DNA of 64,000 nt from Elephas maximus indicus (Eukaryota > Chordata > Mammalia > Proboscidea > Elephantidae), in contig NC_064830.1 in the NCBI RefSeq assembly GCF_024166365.1, forward strand, positions 91,442,968-91,506,967. Direction: 5' to 3'. A program made the translations under genes and the position numbers. Numbering within the stretch: the first letter of the stretch is position 1; each line of letters starts with the position of its first letter. A model generated the notes under the pieces. The model was not told the DNA's origin and did not search any database. It was given only the letters and a program-made list of their open reading frames with translations. This document shows positions 9,601 through 19,904 of the stretch, one piece after another.

Positions 9601-12529
9601 TTGAATCCAAATGATATAACATTTCCAAAAGGAGGCAAGAGTTACACAGAAATCAGAAGGATGTGGAATGGGGGCTCCTGGTAAGGAAAGTGGCCTGTGC
9701 TGTGTGTCAGAAGTAGAAGAGGGTAAGGCATGGGTACCAGGAAGGACACCGGGAGAAATTTTGATTGGCTGGAATAGGAATATTGATGTGAGTAATTATG
9801 AGCAAAGAGGATAAAGAAATGAAGACAATAGATAACATTTACTGAGCACTTACTATATGCCTGGCACATATATTAACACATTTAATGCTCATAATAATCT
9901 TCTAGAATAGGTACTATTGTCATTTCCATTTTAGAGATGAGGAAACTGAAGCACAGAGAAGTTAATAGATCAAGTTCATGCAAAATGGGGGGAGGGAGAT
10001 CTGGGATTTGAGCCCAGATAACTTGAGTTCACAGCCTATGTCAATACCACTAATGGGTATTGTGTAACACCTACTTTTACAATCAAAATGAAGAGATTGT
10101 ATTCCACTTCCATAAGAGATTTGGGATAGAGATAAGAAATACCAGCAAAAAAAGGGAAAAGTAATCACATTATGTTTCCTCAAGAGATTCCTACTATCTA
10201 CATAAAGCCAAAAATAATTTCCAGTTTACTCAGAAATGCCCTTCGGTATGATTATGTCAGGTTTCTAAGAGCTCACAGTATATTCAGAAAAATAAAGAAG
10301 CAGAAGGGCTAGAAATCTATCTATAGTCCATAGCTCTCTTAAGGTTCCCAGCTGGGAAGAATGTATCTCATCTCAGACTCACCTAAAACTCCAAAACATA
10401 CAGTTTCCCTCCCCCTCTCAACTGTATGTTTGGCTAATAACCTATATGCCTAGATAAAGGGATTGTATGCTTAGATTTCAGAAACCTTTCCTCCTACTGG
10501 GTTGTCAACTGTGTAGGAATAAGCATAAAATGGAATTGATGACCGATTTTCTGTGGGGTTTTGGGGGGAGGATTCAGGGTCTCACACCTTTCAGGGAATG
10601 TTTGGCTGTGAGCTCTGGAATAACAAAAGCAGTGGAGCATTCTGGAAGTATGCCTATGATGGACAAGACTTCATCGAGTTCAACAAAGAAATTCCAGCCT
10701 GGGTCCCCTTGGACCCAGCAGCTCAGAACACCAAGCAGAAGTGGGAGGCAGAAAAAGTCTATGTGAAGCGGGCCAAGGCCTACCTGGAGGAGGAGTGTCC
10801 TGGAATGCTGCAGAGGTACCTGGAACACAGCAGGGCTCTCTTGGACCAACAAGGTACTCACTGCTTCCTATATCCTGCTCCCCAGTACTGAGTTGAGAAA
10901 GACCAAGGTGACCTCTGGCTGTGAGCCCAGGAGAACATCTCATACTGTTCCCCATCATCACTGAAAATCCCTTAGGCCCTTCAGCTTTCACATCCTAGGA
11001 CTCTTTCTTTCCCTGGGAGGACAAGATATGGGGTCCAAAAAGAACATCTGTCAAATTTCAGGCAGGATAGGCCAGGAAAGGCACTGATTCAATAGTATGA
11101 CTTCACTTATACCCAGTTTAAAGATGAAGAAACTGGGAATCAGAGGGCTTAGATTAGCACTGTCCTTAAGATGCAGAGCTGGGACTTAAATTCCATATTC
11201 CAGATTTCAAATCTGTATTCATTCCCTAGTGCTGCCATAACAAATTACCATAAACTGGGTGGCTTAAACAATAGGAATTTATTCTCTCACAGTTCTGGAG
11301 ACTAGAAGTCCAAAATCAAGGTGTTGACAGAGCTATTCTCATTCTCATGGCTCTAAGGAATATCCTTCTTTGTCTTTTCCTAGCTTCTGGTGGTTCCTGG
11401 TAATCCTTGTCCTTCCTTGGCTTGTAGACACATCACTCCAATCTCCGCCTCCATCTTTACATGACGTCTTCCCTTTGTATCTATATCTTGTGTGTCCTCT
11501 CCTTTTCTTATAAGGACATTAGTCATATTGCATTAAGCCCCACCCTAATCCAGTATGACCTGATCTTAGCTTGATTACATACTTCTGCAAAGACCCAATT
11601 TCCAAATAAGGTCACATTCTGAGGTTCTGGATGGACATGAATTTAGGGAGGGGGCACTATTCAACCCAGTATAACATCCCATAGTCATTTCCCTCTACTA
11701 TTATGTCTGCCTGGCTTGGTTTCGAAGAAAGAAGGCAGGTGCGTCTGTCCTGGAAGGATGAAAACAAACAAATGTGAGCAAGATTGATTGCCATAAATCA
11801 ACACTCTGAATTAGGACGTAATGAGACAGAGGCTGTGGATGGAGCAGGGAATGGTTTGATGCACAGGGCCACAGAGGGAACTAAGGGTCTCGGCTGAGAT
11901 TGGAGAAAGGAGGGGGCTGCAAAACCTACTCAGAGATTTGGAGAAAAACAGTAAGGTTTCTGTGGTATTCACAACTCAACGCCATCAGAAGTCACAACAT
12001 AGTGGGTGAGGAGGGCTAGCAAGAAAGTAGCCATGGACATTCCATGAGCCCTATTCTTCATAATGTTTTCTTAGAGGAGGCAAATACAAAGCTTAGAGCT
12101 AACCCCAAGCTAATCACTGACAACTAGGGATTTAGGGTGGTAAGAGACAGGCAGGGAGAAGTCTGCTTCGAGGTCTCACTATCCATGCTCTATCCCTCCA
12201 CAGATCCTCCCTCTGTGTCAGTCACCAGCCACATGGCTCCGGGAAGAAGTAGAACACTCAAGTGCCTGGCCTATGACTTCTACCCACAAGGAATTGGTCT
12301 GTACTGGACTCGGGCCGGTGAAGCGCAGGGATCTGAGTCAGGGGGAGATGTTCTTCCCAGTGGAAATGGCACATACCAGTCCTGGGTGGTGGTGGGTGTC
12401 CCTCCTCAAGACAGAGCAACCTACGCCTGCCACGTGGAGCACAGCAGCCTGGCTCAGCCCCTCACTGTGCTGTGGAGTGACATACCGGAAACCAAGGATA
12501 AAGGTGACTTGGGGAGTCAACCCCAATAG
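6537..12529 (+). CDS. AZGP1: AZGP1, zinc-alpha-2-glycoprotein (4 coding exons, 312 aa)
   Basis: Joined exons 6537-6612, 8392-8652, 10578-10853 and 12204-12529 give 939 nt, 312 residues plus stop, with all introns in the same phase (after codon base 1) and GT/AG ends. Domains: signal peptide about 1-20 (Leu-rich run), alpha1 26-112, alpha2 113-204, Ig-like alpha3 205-295. Cysteines C123/C186 and C225/C280 form the two class I disulfides. Arg93 and Trp168 (mature 73 and 148 in human, groove residues) are kept. The known human protein is a soluble adipokine and lipid mobiliser that binds fatty acid-like ligands and PIP and needs no beta2-microglobulin; there is no membrane segment here either. 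Oddities: GGD replaces RGD at 251-253, sequons at 109 and 112 are gone (128 and 259 remain), and the C-terminus runs 17 residues past W295 instead of 3. No disabling change is seen. Comparison with human is from memory. Confidence 0.95.
6840..6864 (+). repeat. Poly(A) run in AZGP1 intron 1
   Basis: TTTAAAAAAAAA... run of about 20 A, followed by a short MIR-like segment (GGTAAAGGACTACATAACCAGG). Confidence 0.7.
7200..7455 (+). mobile_element. L1 3' UTR fragment in AZGP1 intron 1
   Basis: Matches, in opposite orientation, the L1 3' end at 20520-20830 (CAGCCAAAGATTAGACAGGC, GGGGCAAGGACAAGAAGGCAGG, GAGAAACTAATTTGCTCTGTA). Ends in TTTTAAAAAAAG, consistent with a 5'-truncated insertion. Confidence 0.85.
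7810..8170 (-). mobile_element. Old interspersed repeat in AZGP1 intron 1
   Basis: Contains TTTATTTCTTGCTCATGT and GTCACATGGTCCC, text typical of an old dispersed LTR/MER-class repeat with its 3' end on the minus strand. Family name uncertain. Confidence 0.45.
8392..8652 (+). CDS. AZGP1: AZGP1 coding exon 2 (alpha1 domain)
   Basis: 261 nt, residues 26-112. The acceptor follows a pyrimidine-rich tract ending TTTTGTAG at 8391; the donor is GAAG|GTCAGT. It carries [11 protein letters not shown] at the start and the alpha1 helix segment LQKAREEIF, with Arg93 kept. The end of the exon reads YYKDGE where human has two N-glycosylation sequons. Confidence 0.94.
8653..9830. other. AZGP1 intron 2, mostly unassigned
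   Basis: Contains MIR/L2-like scraps near 9040-9310 (GTGATGATAATTAAATTTAA, TTGCTGAATGAATAGA). No additional exon recognised. Confidence 0.5.
9830..10035 (+). mobile_element. MIR SINE in AZGP1 intron 2
   Basis: Classic MIR core: TTACTGAGCACTTACTATATGCC, ATTTTAGAGATGAGGAAACTGA, GCACAGAGAAGTTAA, then GATTTGAGCCCAGAT. Near full-length. Confidence 0.93.
10578..10853 (+). CDS. AZGP1: AZGP1 coding exon 3 (alpha2 domain)
   Basis: 276 nt, residues 113-204. The acceptor is GATTCAG at 10577; the donor is CAAG|GTACTC. It contains the alpha2 disulfide cysteines C123 (MFGCEL) and C186 (LEEECPG), the retained sequon N128-K-S, and Trp168 in QKWEAE. It is the most strongly conserved exon by eye. The acceptor has a weak polypyrimidine tract (G-rich TTTTGGGGGGAGG just upstream). 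Confidence 0.94.
11060..11213 (+). mobile_element. MIR fragment in AZGP1 intron 3
   Basis: AAAGATGAAGAAACTGGGAATCAGAGG followed by GAGCTGGGACTTAAATTCC, the MIR 3' half. Confidence 0.7.
11214..11676 (-). mobile_element. MaLR-type LTR in AZGP1 intron 3
   Basis: Minus-oriented MST/MLT-like LTR, TG..CA bounded: TGTATTCATTCC at the left, CAACCCAGTATAACA at the right. Internal text TATTCTCTCACAGTTCTGG, TCCTAGCTTCTGGTGG and CCAAATAAGGTCACATTC is typical. About 463 bp, no internal region. Confidence 0.85.
12204..12529 (+). CDS. AZGP1: AZGP1 coding exon 4 (alpha3 Ig domain and C-terminus)
   Basis: 326 nt including the TAG stop at 12527-12529. Acceptor CCTCCACAG at 12203. It holds the C1-set Ig signature [10 protein letters not shown] and YACHVEHSS, and the sequon N259-G-T. 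After W295 the frame continues [10 protein letters not shown]...QPQ to the stop. A weak internal donor-like AAAG|GTGACT at 12503/12504 exists, but no downstream exon was found, so I keep the read-through to TAG. Confidence 0.92.
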
Positions 12530-12760
12530 CCACCCTTTCTGCCTGACATGAGAAAGGTAAAGTTCAGAAATCAGTCTCAACATCATCAATGAAGTCCAGG
12601 GAAGCAGTTCAAGGGGACAGACAGTGAATTTAGAGATGCAAGACTTGAAGGCTGAGCACTGATCTGCCTCTAGCTGCCAGATCGCCTCACCTCACAAAAC
12701 CTCTGTTGTCTAATATGTAAAATCAAATAAATAATTGCCTCACCTAATTTACACAACATA
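12530..12760 (+). other. AZGP1: AZGP1 3' UTR with poly(A) signal
   Basis: The sequence after the stop stays alignable to the remembered human AZGP1 3' UTR (CTTTCTGCCTGA, GGGGACAGACAG, ACCTCTGTTGTCTAAT). AATAAA lies at 12726-12731. The exact cleavage site cannot be seen; about 12745-12760 is expected. Confidence 0.75.
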
Positions 12761-13964
12761 GAAAGGTATTTGTAAACAGTGTAATGTTGTAAAAATGTGA
12801 GTAGATTTTATCATTTATTCTGCCCCCAAAACATTTGATCCACTTGAAATTCTCAGGAGAATGAGCCCTTTGGACAAAGGGAATGACGAAGTGCCAGAAA
12901 AGCCCCTCCAGGAATTACAGTCAAGACACATTTATTATAGTAGCAGGGTCAAATATTTATACCCTATGATTCAGATGTGCAAAAGAAAAGTACTTCTCTT
13001 CATTTCATATTACCAAATTCATGTTTCTCTTAGGCTCCCATTAGCAATAAAAACTGAAAACACGAGAGCTTGCCTAGTCAATATATCTCCACACTCGCTT
13101 CCACCTTAAATACTCCCTGACATATAATTTCTCAAAATTTCAGTTTTCTCCTTTGACAAGGTTTTTTCTCTCACCCTTGTCCTTCCCAAAATGATGTCTG
13201 GGTGTAGAGGTATCTGCTGAAAAGTGACTCAAGCCACCTGGTCCTTTGGGCATTGTTCAGGTGTCCACTGCTCATATCCACAGATGTGGCCACGGCCCCT
13301 CTGGTCATGAAGTCCAAGAACACTGCAACTTCTTCAATACAGACCCAAGCCTCTTCTGTGCCTCAGTTCCTCTCAGCGTTCCCTCTCTCCCAGTGAGGCA
13401 TCACCCTCCACCTCAGCTACTCAACCTTTCCCCACACCCCTTTGGCCTTGAAAGCTTAATGATCAGGACATACTTCCAGGGAAGCAGGAATGAACCCTAA
13501 AATTCTTGGATTCCCTCCAAATCCAATGAGTGTGTTTTTTGTTTTGTTTTGTTTTAACTGTGTCATTCACCACCATGCACAGGTTTAAATCTCAAAGGAC
13601 AGACCAGAACTCTCACATCTTTTCATTCCACTCACCAGAAGTATTACCCGCCTATGAGTGTTTTTTTCTTCTTATACGACAAGAATTTTCTTTACATCCT
13701 GTCCTCATTCCCCCACTTCTGGATTACTGTAAAGTCAATCCTCCAAGCTGAATTCCTTAAGGACATCACTCAGAGCCTTCAGAGTTCTGAGATCACAGTA
13801 TTATCTTCCTTGAAAGCCTAAGTTTGAAAGCTACACTTTTATATATACTTTAACTCCAGTTTGAAAAGCAAAGCTGAGAAATAACCTCTCTAGTCTACCA
13901 GAAATTCACATTCCCTTCCTCTAAGGCAGAGTCCTATCTGAAGAGTGGGAGGGCTATAGGGAAG
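12761..13964. other. Unassigned intergenic stretch downstream of AZGP1
   Basis: No gene found. A TTTTG-type simple run occurs near 13536-13556. ORFs such as 13246-13500 show no recognisable domain. Confidence 0.4.
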
Positions 13965-14640
13965 AAAAAACAAGTAGTCAAAAGGGAAACATACAGCAAT
14001 GGATATTTCAAAACATAACCCTATGACACTTTGAACAAATAAAAGGTAACGCATGACAGGATAAAAATTTCGGATCAATAAGAAACCTAAAAGTCAACGT
14101 GAACAGGGCAGAGCTAAGGCAGACTGGAATGTGGGAGACTGGGTAAGGGTGGAGGAGGGGGAAGAAACCTCAGGGGACCCAAGTGCTGGCCAGGTATTGA
14201 GGAAGAGGGGTGCAGCAGAGAATCATTCACCCCCAGAGAAAACTTCTGAAGGGATTCATATTTCAGAGCAAGTGTGAAGGCCTAAGGAAACTTGCCAAGA
14301 AGTGGAAGGAAGATTGTTCCTGACAGGTTGGAGTAAGACTGCCATGAGGAGAGGGTCACAAGGGCCTGACAACGGAGGTGACCCGAGAATGTGGCTGGGC
14401 CTTGGGCATCAACTGGGGCACACTGTTTCTGCCCTGCCTCAAACTACGGAGGATACACTGGTCCAAAGAACCAAATGTAGGTCCTTCCACGGTCATCTCC
14501 TGCCTGCACTGCTGAAGTCTACCCCATGAAATACCAACAACAGATCCCCCTACAGGCAAGGCCAACTTCAAGTGCAATTTAATGATATCCCTCCATCGGA
14601 GAACCTCATTGCCACAAATTATTCCCCTCCTCAGTCCCTT
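13965..14640 (+). repeat. Direct duplication, copy 2 (downstream of AZGP1)
   Basis: Second copy of the 3560-4240 segment, same strand, offset about 10.4 kb, so the two copies bracket AZGP1. Similarity fades near 13900-13970 on the left and near 14630 on the right. Indels separate the copies (one around 14130, another around 14190-14220). Confidence 0.85.
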
Positions 14641-15390
14641 AGTACCACCTGTCTCCCCATAGAGGGTTCCTGTGTGAATAGTTCACTAGCTAGACTAGAG
14701 GGATGAAGAGCAGGAGACATTAACCAGGTACAGCATTTAAATACCTTCCTTGACTCAAGGCCCACTTCAATTTGGCTAAGGTCTGCTTTTTTCAACCTTA
14801 TTCCCCACTGGAACTCTCTAGTACAGCCATATAGACCTTATTATTCCCCAGGCATATTTAGTGTCTTCTCTCTTTTGCCACTGCTCATTTATTGATTGAT
14901 TCATTTAAGAATTATATATTGAGCAACTTATTTTGTGCTGAGTACTCTAATAAGCACTGGAGACCCAACAGAACAAGTACAGCTCCTTCCTGCATGGAGC
15001 TTACCCCAATTCTGCTTATTGAAACAATGACTGGTGTTCAAGGTCCAGCTCAAATCTTACCCCCTCCCATGACGTCTTCCCTGATCACCAACTCCAACTG
15101 TACTCTTTCCATGCTGAGATTGCTTTCAGATGGAAATATCGGGGACAGTTTCAAGGAAGAAGTGGCATTTTGAGTGAAAGGATGCTGGATTTCACAAATG
15201 AACAATCCCAGCCCACCCCATTGTTTATTCTTTTTTTGTTTCTTTCCATATGAAAAGAATGGAAAAGAAAAGTGAAAAAATAAAATAGAAAAAGGATGTG
15301 AGAGAAAGGGTAGAGAAGGCAATGGAGTCAAATTTGCTAATACCTGAATCCCAATTCAGAATTTCTCCATTACTCACCTTCAGAATTGTG
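14641..15390. other. Unassigned; L2/MIR-like scraps
   Basis: Short L2-like text around 14890-15110 (TTATTGATTGATTCATTTA, AGCACTGGAGACCCAACAG, CATGACGTCTTCCCTGATCACC). No gene. Confidence 0.45.
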
Positions 15391-15611
15391 GTTCATCCGT
15401 CCATTCATTCATTTATTCATTCAACAAATGTTTATTGAACATCTCTCAGTTATAAAGTACTGACACAGGTGTTTATACAATAGAGAAATGACCCAGAAAT
15501 AGATTATTCCACAGTGATAAAGTTCTAAAGATGGTTTGGGGTCAAACTGGGGAGCATTTTGAATGACATTCTAGGGAATTTGATCTTTATTCTGAGCATA
15601 ACCACTGAACA
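15390..15611 (+). mobile_element. L2-type fragment
   Basis: CATTCATTCATTTATTCATTCAACAAATGTTTATTGAAC followed by an L2-like 3' region is the usual L2 appearance (the run is shortened here; see 15397-15440). Confidence 0.6.
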
Positions 15612-15960
15612 CTTTTTGATGTTCTTGCTGTTATGAGCCTTCAAGTTGATTCTGACTCATGGTGACTGTCTAAGACAGAGTAGAAGTGCTCCTTTGGATT
15701 TTCTAGGCTGTAATCTTTATGGGGAAACCCTGGTGGCATAGTGGTTAAGAGCTATGGCTGCTAATCAAAAGGCCAGTAGTTCAAATCCACCAGGTGCTCT
15801 TTGGAAACCCTGTGGGGTAGTTCTACTCTGTTCTGTAGGGTCACTATGAGTTGGAATCGACTCGATGGCAACAGGTTTTGTTTTGGAATCTTCATGGGAG
15901 CAGATTGCCAGGTCTTTTCTGCCGACATTTTGGTTAGCAGTTGAGCACTTAACCATTTGG
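15612..15960 (-). mobile_element. Older AfroSINE-type copy, split by a younger one
   Basis: Minus-strand long-form AfroSINE in two pieces, 15612-15723 and 15887-15960 (CAAGTTGATTCTGACTCATG, TTTTCTAGGCTGTAATC, then TTTTGGTTAGCAGTTGAGCAC). The plus-strand element at 15724-15886 separates them. Confidence 0.85.
15724..15886 (+). mobile_element. AfroSINE short form, inside an older AfroSINE
   Basis: Full-length short form: AAACCCTGGTGGCATAGTGG head, TTCAAATCCACC B-box-like text, GTTCTACTCTGTTC, GTTGGAATCGACTCGATGG and a TTTTG-rich tail. Target duplication AATCTTTATGGG / AATCTTCATGGG at 15712-15723 and 15887-15898. Confidence 0.93.
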
Positions 15961-16834
15961 AAATATTAACCAAGTGTTAATGAGTACAGTGGATTAGTGG
16001 GTGGGGCAGAGACTAGCTGCAGAAAGACCATTACCTCCAAGTAGAGATAACAGTGAGGACATTACTGAGGTATAGATACTGAAGGTATTATTTCCAATCT
16101 CTTTGCTACTGTGATACCCCATCTTTGTTAGTCTAGCTTCATAACACTGCAAATTTATACCCCTCTTTCTAAAGTGATGTGGCTCATTTTCATTTCTAAG
16201 TGAAGATATTTTAAATTAATTTCTTTTGCAAATTTAACAATAATCGAGATAATTTGTGTTATTCTGAACATATAATTAGTTATAAAACAAGAGCTCAGAA
16301 TCACTGGCCTCTGGCCAGAGAGAGAAAAGGGTGATGGGACCAGGACTTCCACCTGGACATAAAGCTGTCCCCTCTAGTGGTTTGCCATTATAAAATCATT
16401 TACAAGGCCCACCAATCCAATAGCATGTCCCCATAAATAATATATCTTTTATTGATAAGATTACACATACACAAGCGCATAAGAATATGTTCTAGGAAAA
16501 GCATTAGATCAGAGTAAATCTAGTATTTGTCTACATGAATCTCATAGTAGAGAAAATTTTTTAACCCAAACGCAAAAGAAAGGACACTAATACTTCATTG
16601 AAAAAACAGGCTCATCAGATTAAAATCCCCCATCTTCCCACCACCAAAACCATAATCACGCTGGCATACATACCCACCTTCTCTTCCCTCTACTTGTTTC
16701 ACAAGAAGAAATGGCTTTCCTCTTTTTGAAGAACAATCCATCAACTTCTGGTCTGGACCTAACCTTGTTTCTCTCATTCAAGGATCCCATTCTTCTAGGT
16801 ATCCTTTTTCTCTCCTGTATCTCCAGAATATGTT

Positions 16835-17035
16835 GTTGTTGTTAGTTGCTATTAAGTCAGTTCCAACTAATGGCGACCCCCTGTGTGTGGAGTAGAGCTG
16901 CTTCATTAGGTTTTCAAGGCTGTGACCTTTTGTAAACAGATCACCAGGCCTATCTTCCGAGGTGCCTCTGGTTGGGTTCAAACTGCAACCTTTTAGCTAG
17001 CAATCCAGCACTTAACGACTTGCGCCACCCAGAGG
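16835..17035 (-). mobile_element. AfroSINE, long form
   Basis: Minus strand: TTGTTGTTAGTTGCTATTAAG tail side, AGATCACCAGGCCTATCTTC (the central block missing in the short form), then GGTTCAAACTGC and the head. Confidence 0.85.
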
Positions 17036-17204
17036 CTTTCTCGGATCTTAAAACCAAACAAAACGAAATAAAACCAAACGTCCCATGACATCACCTTCTC
17101 CTCCAGCTATCACTCCATGTCTTTCTTTGCTTCACAGAAAACTCATCAAAAGAGTTGTCCGCATTCACTGTCTCTACTTAATCACCTCCTACTTTTTTTT
17201 TTTA

Positions 17205-17760
17205 ATAATTTTTTGTGTGTTTTTGATGAAAGTTTACATAGCAAATTCGGTTCCCGTTTGACAATTTCTGTACAAATTATTCAATGACATTAGTTACACT
17301 TATCACAATGTGTCAACATTCTCTTTAATTGCCTTCGGGTTGTTCCATTTCCAGTGCTCTAATTTCCCTGCCCCCTTATCTTCTAATCTTTGCTTTAGAC
17401 TAATTGTTGGCGTTTTGGTCTCATACAGATGAATTTTTGATGGAGCACCATACTCATAGGTAATATCTTTTATTTTGTGTTCCAATCTGTTATTTCACTA
17501 AGAGGTAACCTCAGAATAGTTTCAGTTCAAGGTTTAAAGAGTTTCTCAGGGCATTAGTTTCAGGGAGTCCTCTAGTCTCAACTGGTCCAATAAGTCTGGA
17601 CTTTTTTTGAAATCTGAGTTTTGTTCCTCATTTCTGTCCCATTTTATCAGGGCCCATCTATTGTGGTCCTGATCAGAATGGTAGCTGGGCACCATTCTTC
17701 TGGTCTCAGGGTAAGGATGAGGTAGGGATAAGGCCATGGCTCATATAGACTATTAGCCCC
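17205..17760 (-). mobile_element. L1 3' UTR fragment
   Basis: Parallel to the 3' end of the L1 at 20520-21070: GATGAAAGTTTACATAGCAAAT, GGGCCCATCTATTGTGGTCC and GTAGCTGGGCACCATTCTTC. 5'-truncated at about 17760. Confidence 0.8.
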
Positions 17761-17934
17761 ATAGGCCTCCCACTCACTCTTTAACCCCCCCAATTAAGCT
17801 TCCATTCCCATTGAAACTTCTTTTTTCAAGGTCATCAATGAACTCAATATTACCAAAGCCAATGAACCTGCTCCCATCCTCATCTTGCTCAGCTTCCCAG
17901 TAGCATCTAACACAGTGGAATCGTTCTTTCTTCC

Positions 17935-18310
17935 TCTTTCACACATTCAACAAATGTTTATTGAACACCTAATATGTTCCTTGTTATTGTTCTAGGCACT
18001 GGTGATATTACAATGACTGAGACTGAAAAAATCCCTGATTTCATGGAACTTTTGTTCCATAGGATGGGTACAGGCTATCAAAATGTAAACAAACAGATAA
18101 AGTGCTATGGAAAAATAAAATGGAATGACTAGTCAAAGAATGAGGGAAAGGAGGTGAGAAAGGCCTTTTAAGGAGAAAACATTTGAGTTCAAATCTAAAT
18201 GGTGAACAAGAAGTAGCCTTGGGAAGATCTGGGAGAAGAGTATTTTGAGAAGAGAGCACGGCAAATACAAAGGCCAGTGGGGCCGGAACATCATAAACAA
18301 GAGAAGAGTG
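17935..18310 (+). mobile_element. L2 3' end
   Basis: CATTCAACAAATGTTTATTGA, TTCTAGGCACTGGTGATA and AAACAAACAGATAAAGTGCTAT are hallmark L2 text. Confidence 0.85.
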
Positions 18311-18862
18311 CTAAGAGATATTTTGCCTCGAGAAGTGTTGTAATGCCTGCCTAACCCTGGCACTGGCCCAGGGTTGTCCCAAACCTGCTGGTTGAGAGCT
18401 GAACCAGCAAGCACAGGGCGCCAGACTCAGCCAAGAAAAGCTGCAGAGAGAGACGGAGAATGAACACAACCATGCCACAACTGACCTGAGCTGACATCCA
18501 TGTGCTGAAACAGACAGAGGGAGACAGACATGCTCACACCTGATTCACAGTATGCCTGCCCAGTGACACAAATGGACATAAGTAATTTGGGAAGAGTGAG
18601 TAGTTCCTCCTCTATCATACTAAGTGGGCTGCTCATAGGGGTGAGGCAGAGCAGTTCACCTTATGTCAGTTCCTATTCTTTAGTGCTTGCTTTCTATAAG
18701 TAATTTGTTCTCAATGTTTACTGTTTACCTTCTATGAATAATAATTATGTCTTTCAATTGCCAACACTGTGTAAATATCTTGTGTGTACAACCCAATCGG
18801 ATTGGATAGCAGAATCCTCACCCTAACAGTTCTCATAATTGTTTGGGCTTTAGAGTACAACC

Positions 18863-18898
18863 TGTGTGTGTATACACATGTATGTGTATACACACACA
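18863..18898. repeat. Perfect 16 bp inverted repeat with 4 bp spacer (TG/CA)
   Basis: Arms TGTGTGTGTATACACA (18863-18878) and TGTGTATACACACACA (18883-18898) are exact reverse complements around TGTA. Alternating purine-pyrimidine throughout. Confidence 0.95.
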
Positions 18899-18929
18899 GT
18901 TCACTTATGTACAAAAAAGACAAAGTGAA

Positions 18930-19520
18930 AAGGAAGCTCACATGCTAAGAAAATATATTGTGCAATGCAGAAAATCAACAAAAGATATAATATACAAATA
19001 TGTTTTAAAACTCTTACAAATCAATGAGAAAAAGCAAACGGAAAAATAGGCAAATGTTATGAGCAGGCAATTCACAGAAGAGGAAATAGGAATGGACAAC
19101 AGGTGCTCATCTTCAGAAAAACGCAAATTAAAAACAATGAGATATATCAAAACCACAATGAAATATTTATGCACCTATCCTCAGAGCCCCCAAATTTATA
19201 AAGCAAACTCTGAAAGAATTGAAATGAGAAACAGACAGGTCTACGATAATAGTAGGAGACTTTAATACAACACTTTCGATAATGGATAAAACAACTAGAA
19301 AGAAGATCAATAAATAGAACACAATAGTGTTAACCAACTAGACCTAACAGACATATATAAGTTCTCCACCCAACCACAGCACAATATACATTCTTCTTCA
19401 GTGCACATGGAGCATTATCCAGGATAGACCATCTCTTAGGACAAAAAGCAAGTCTATAAATTTTAAAAGATTCAAATCATACAAAGTATTTTTTCCTATC
19501 ACAATAAAATTAAAGTACTA
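18930..19520 (+). mobile_element. L1 ORF2 fragments, rearranged
   Basis: First part resembles the 3' ORF2 region (AATCAATGAGAAAAAGC, AATTCACAGAAGAGGAAAT). From about 19155 it switches to the endonuclease region (ACAATAATAGTAGGAGACTT-type text, CATTCTTCTTCAGTGCACATGG). An internal deletion or two elements. Confidence 0.75.
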
Positions 19521-19904
19521 TTTTTAAAAATGTTTTGACAAGGTTAATTTTATACAGTTTATTTGGTTTTGAAAAGTTCCACGGAAGGAAATTCATTTCC
19601 TAGCAAAAAAGAGGAGGTACTTCCCTGAACAAAAGCAAGCTGAAAGTTTTAATAAGAAATAAAAAGGAGAGAGAAGATAAACTTTTTTAAATGTATTTCG
19701 AGGTCACATAAAAACAGGAAATACAAAATGCCTAAACTTTCAAGCTTATCTATTATAAAGGGTCTATTTAATGTCTGAACTTCTAAGTGAATGAGCAAAT
19801 GTGCAAGCAGAAATGTGGATACCAATGAGATCAAAAAGAAATAGGAATTTCAAACAAGAGATAGAGGGGGGAGTGGAAGCATCCAAGCCTCTTTAATTCT
19901 TTAA

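Noticed and set aside
13246-13500. Possible remnant of a second AZGP1 copy between the gene and the downstream duplication
   Set aside because: No alpha1, alpha2 or alpha3 motif in any frame; only the non-coding flank is duplicated.
15724-15790. tRNA-like A- and B-box text (also in every AfroSINE head)
   Set aside because: tRNA-derived SINE promoters, not tRNA genes: no complete cloverleaf and no acceptor stem pairing seen.
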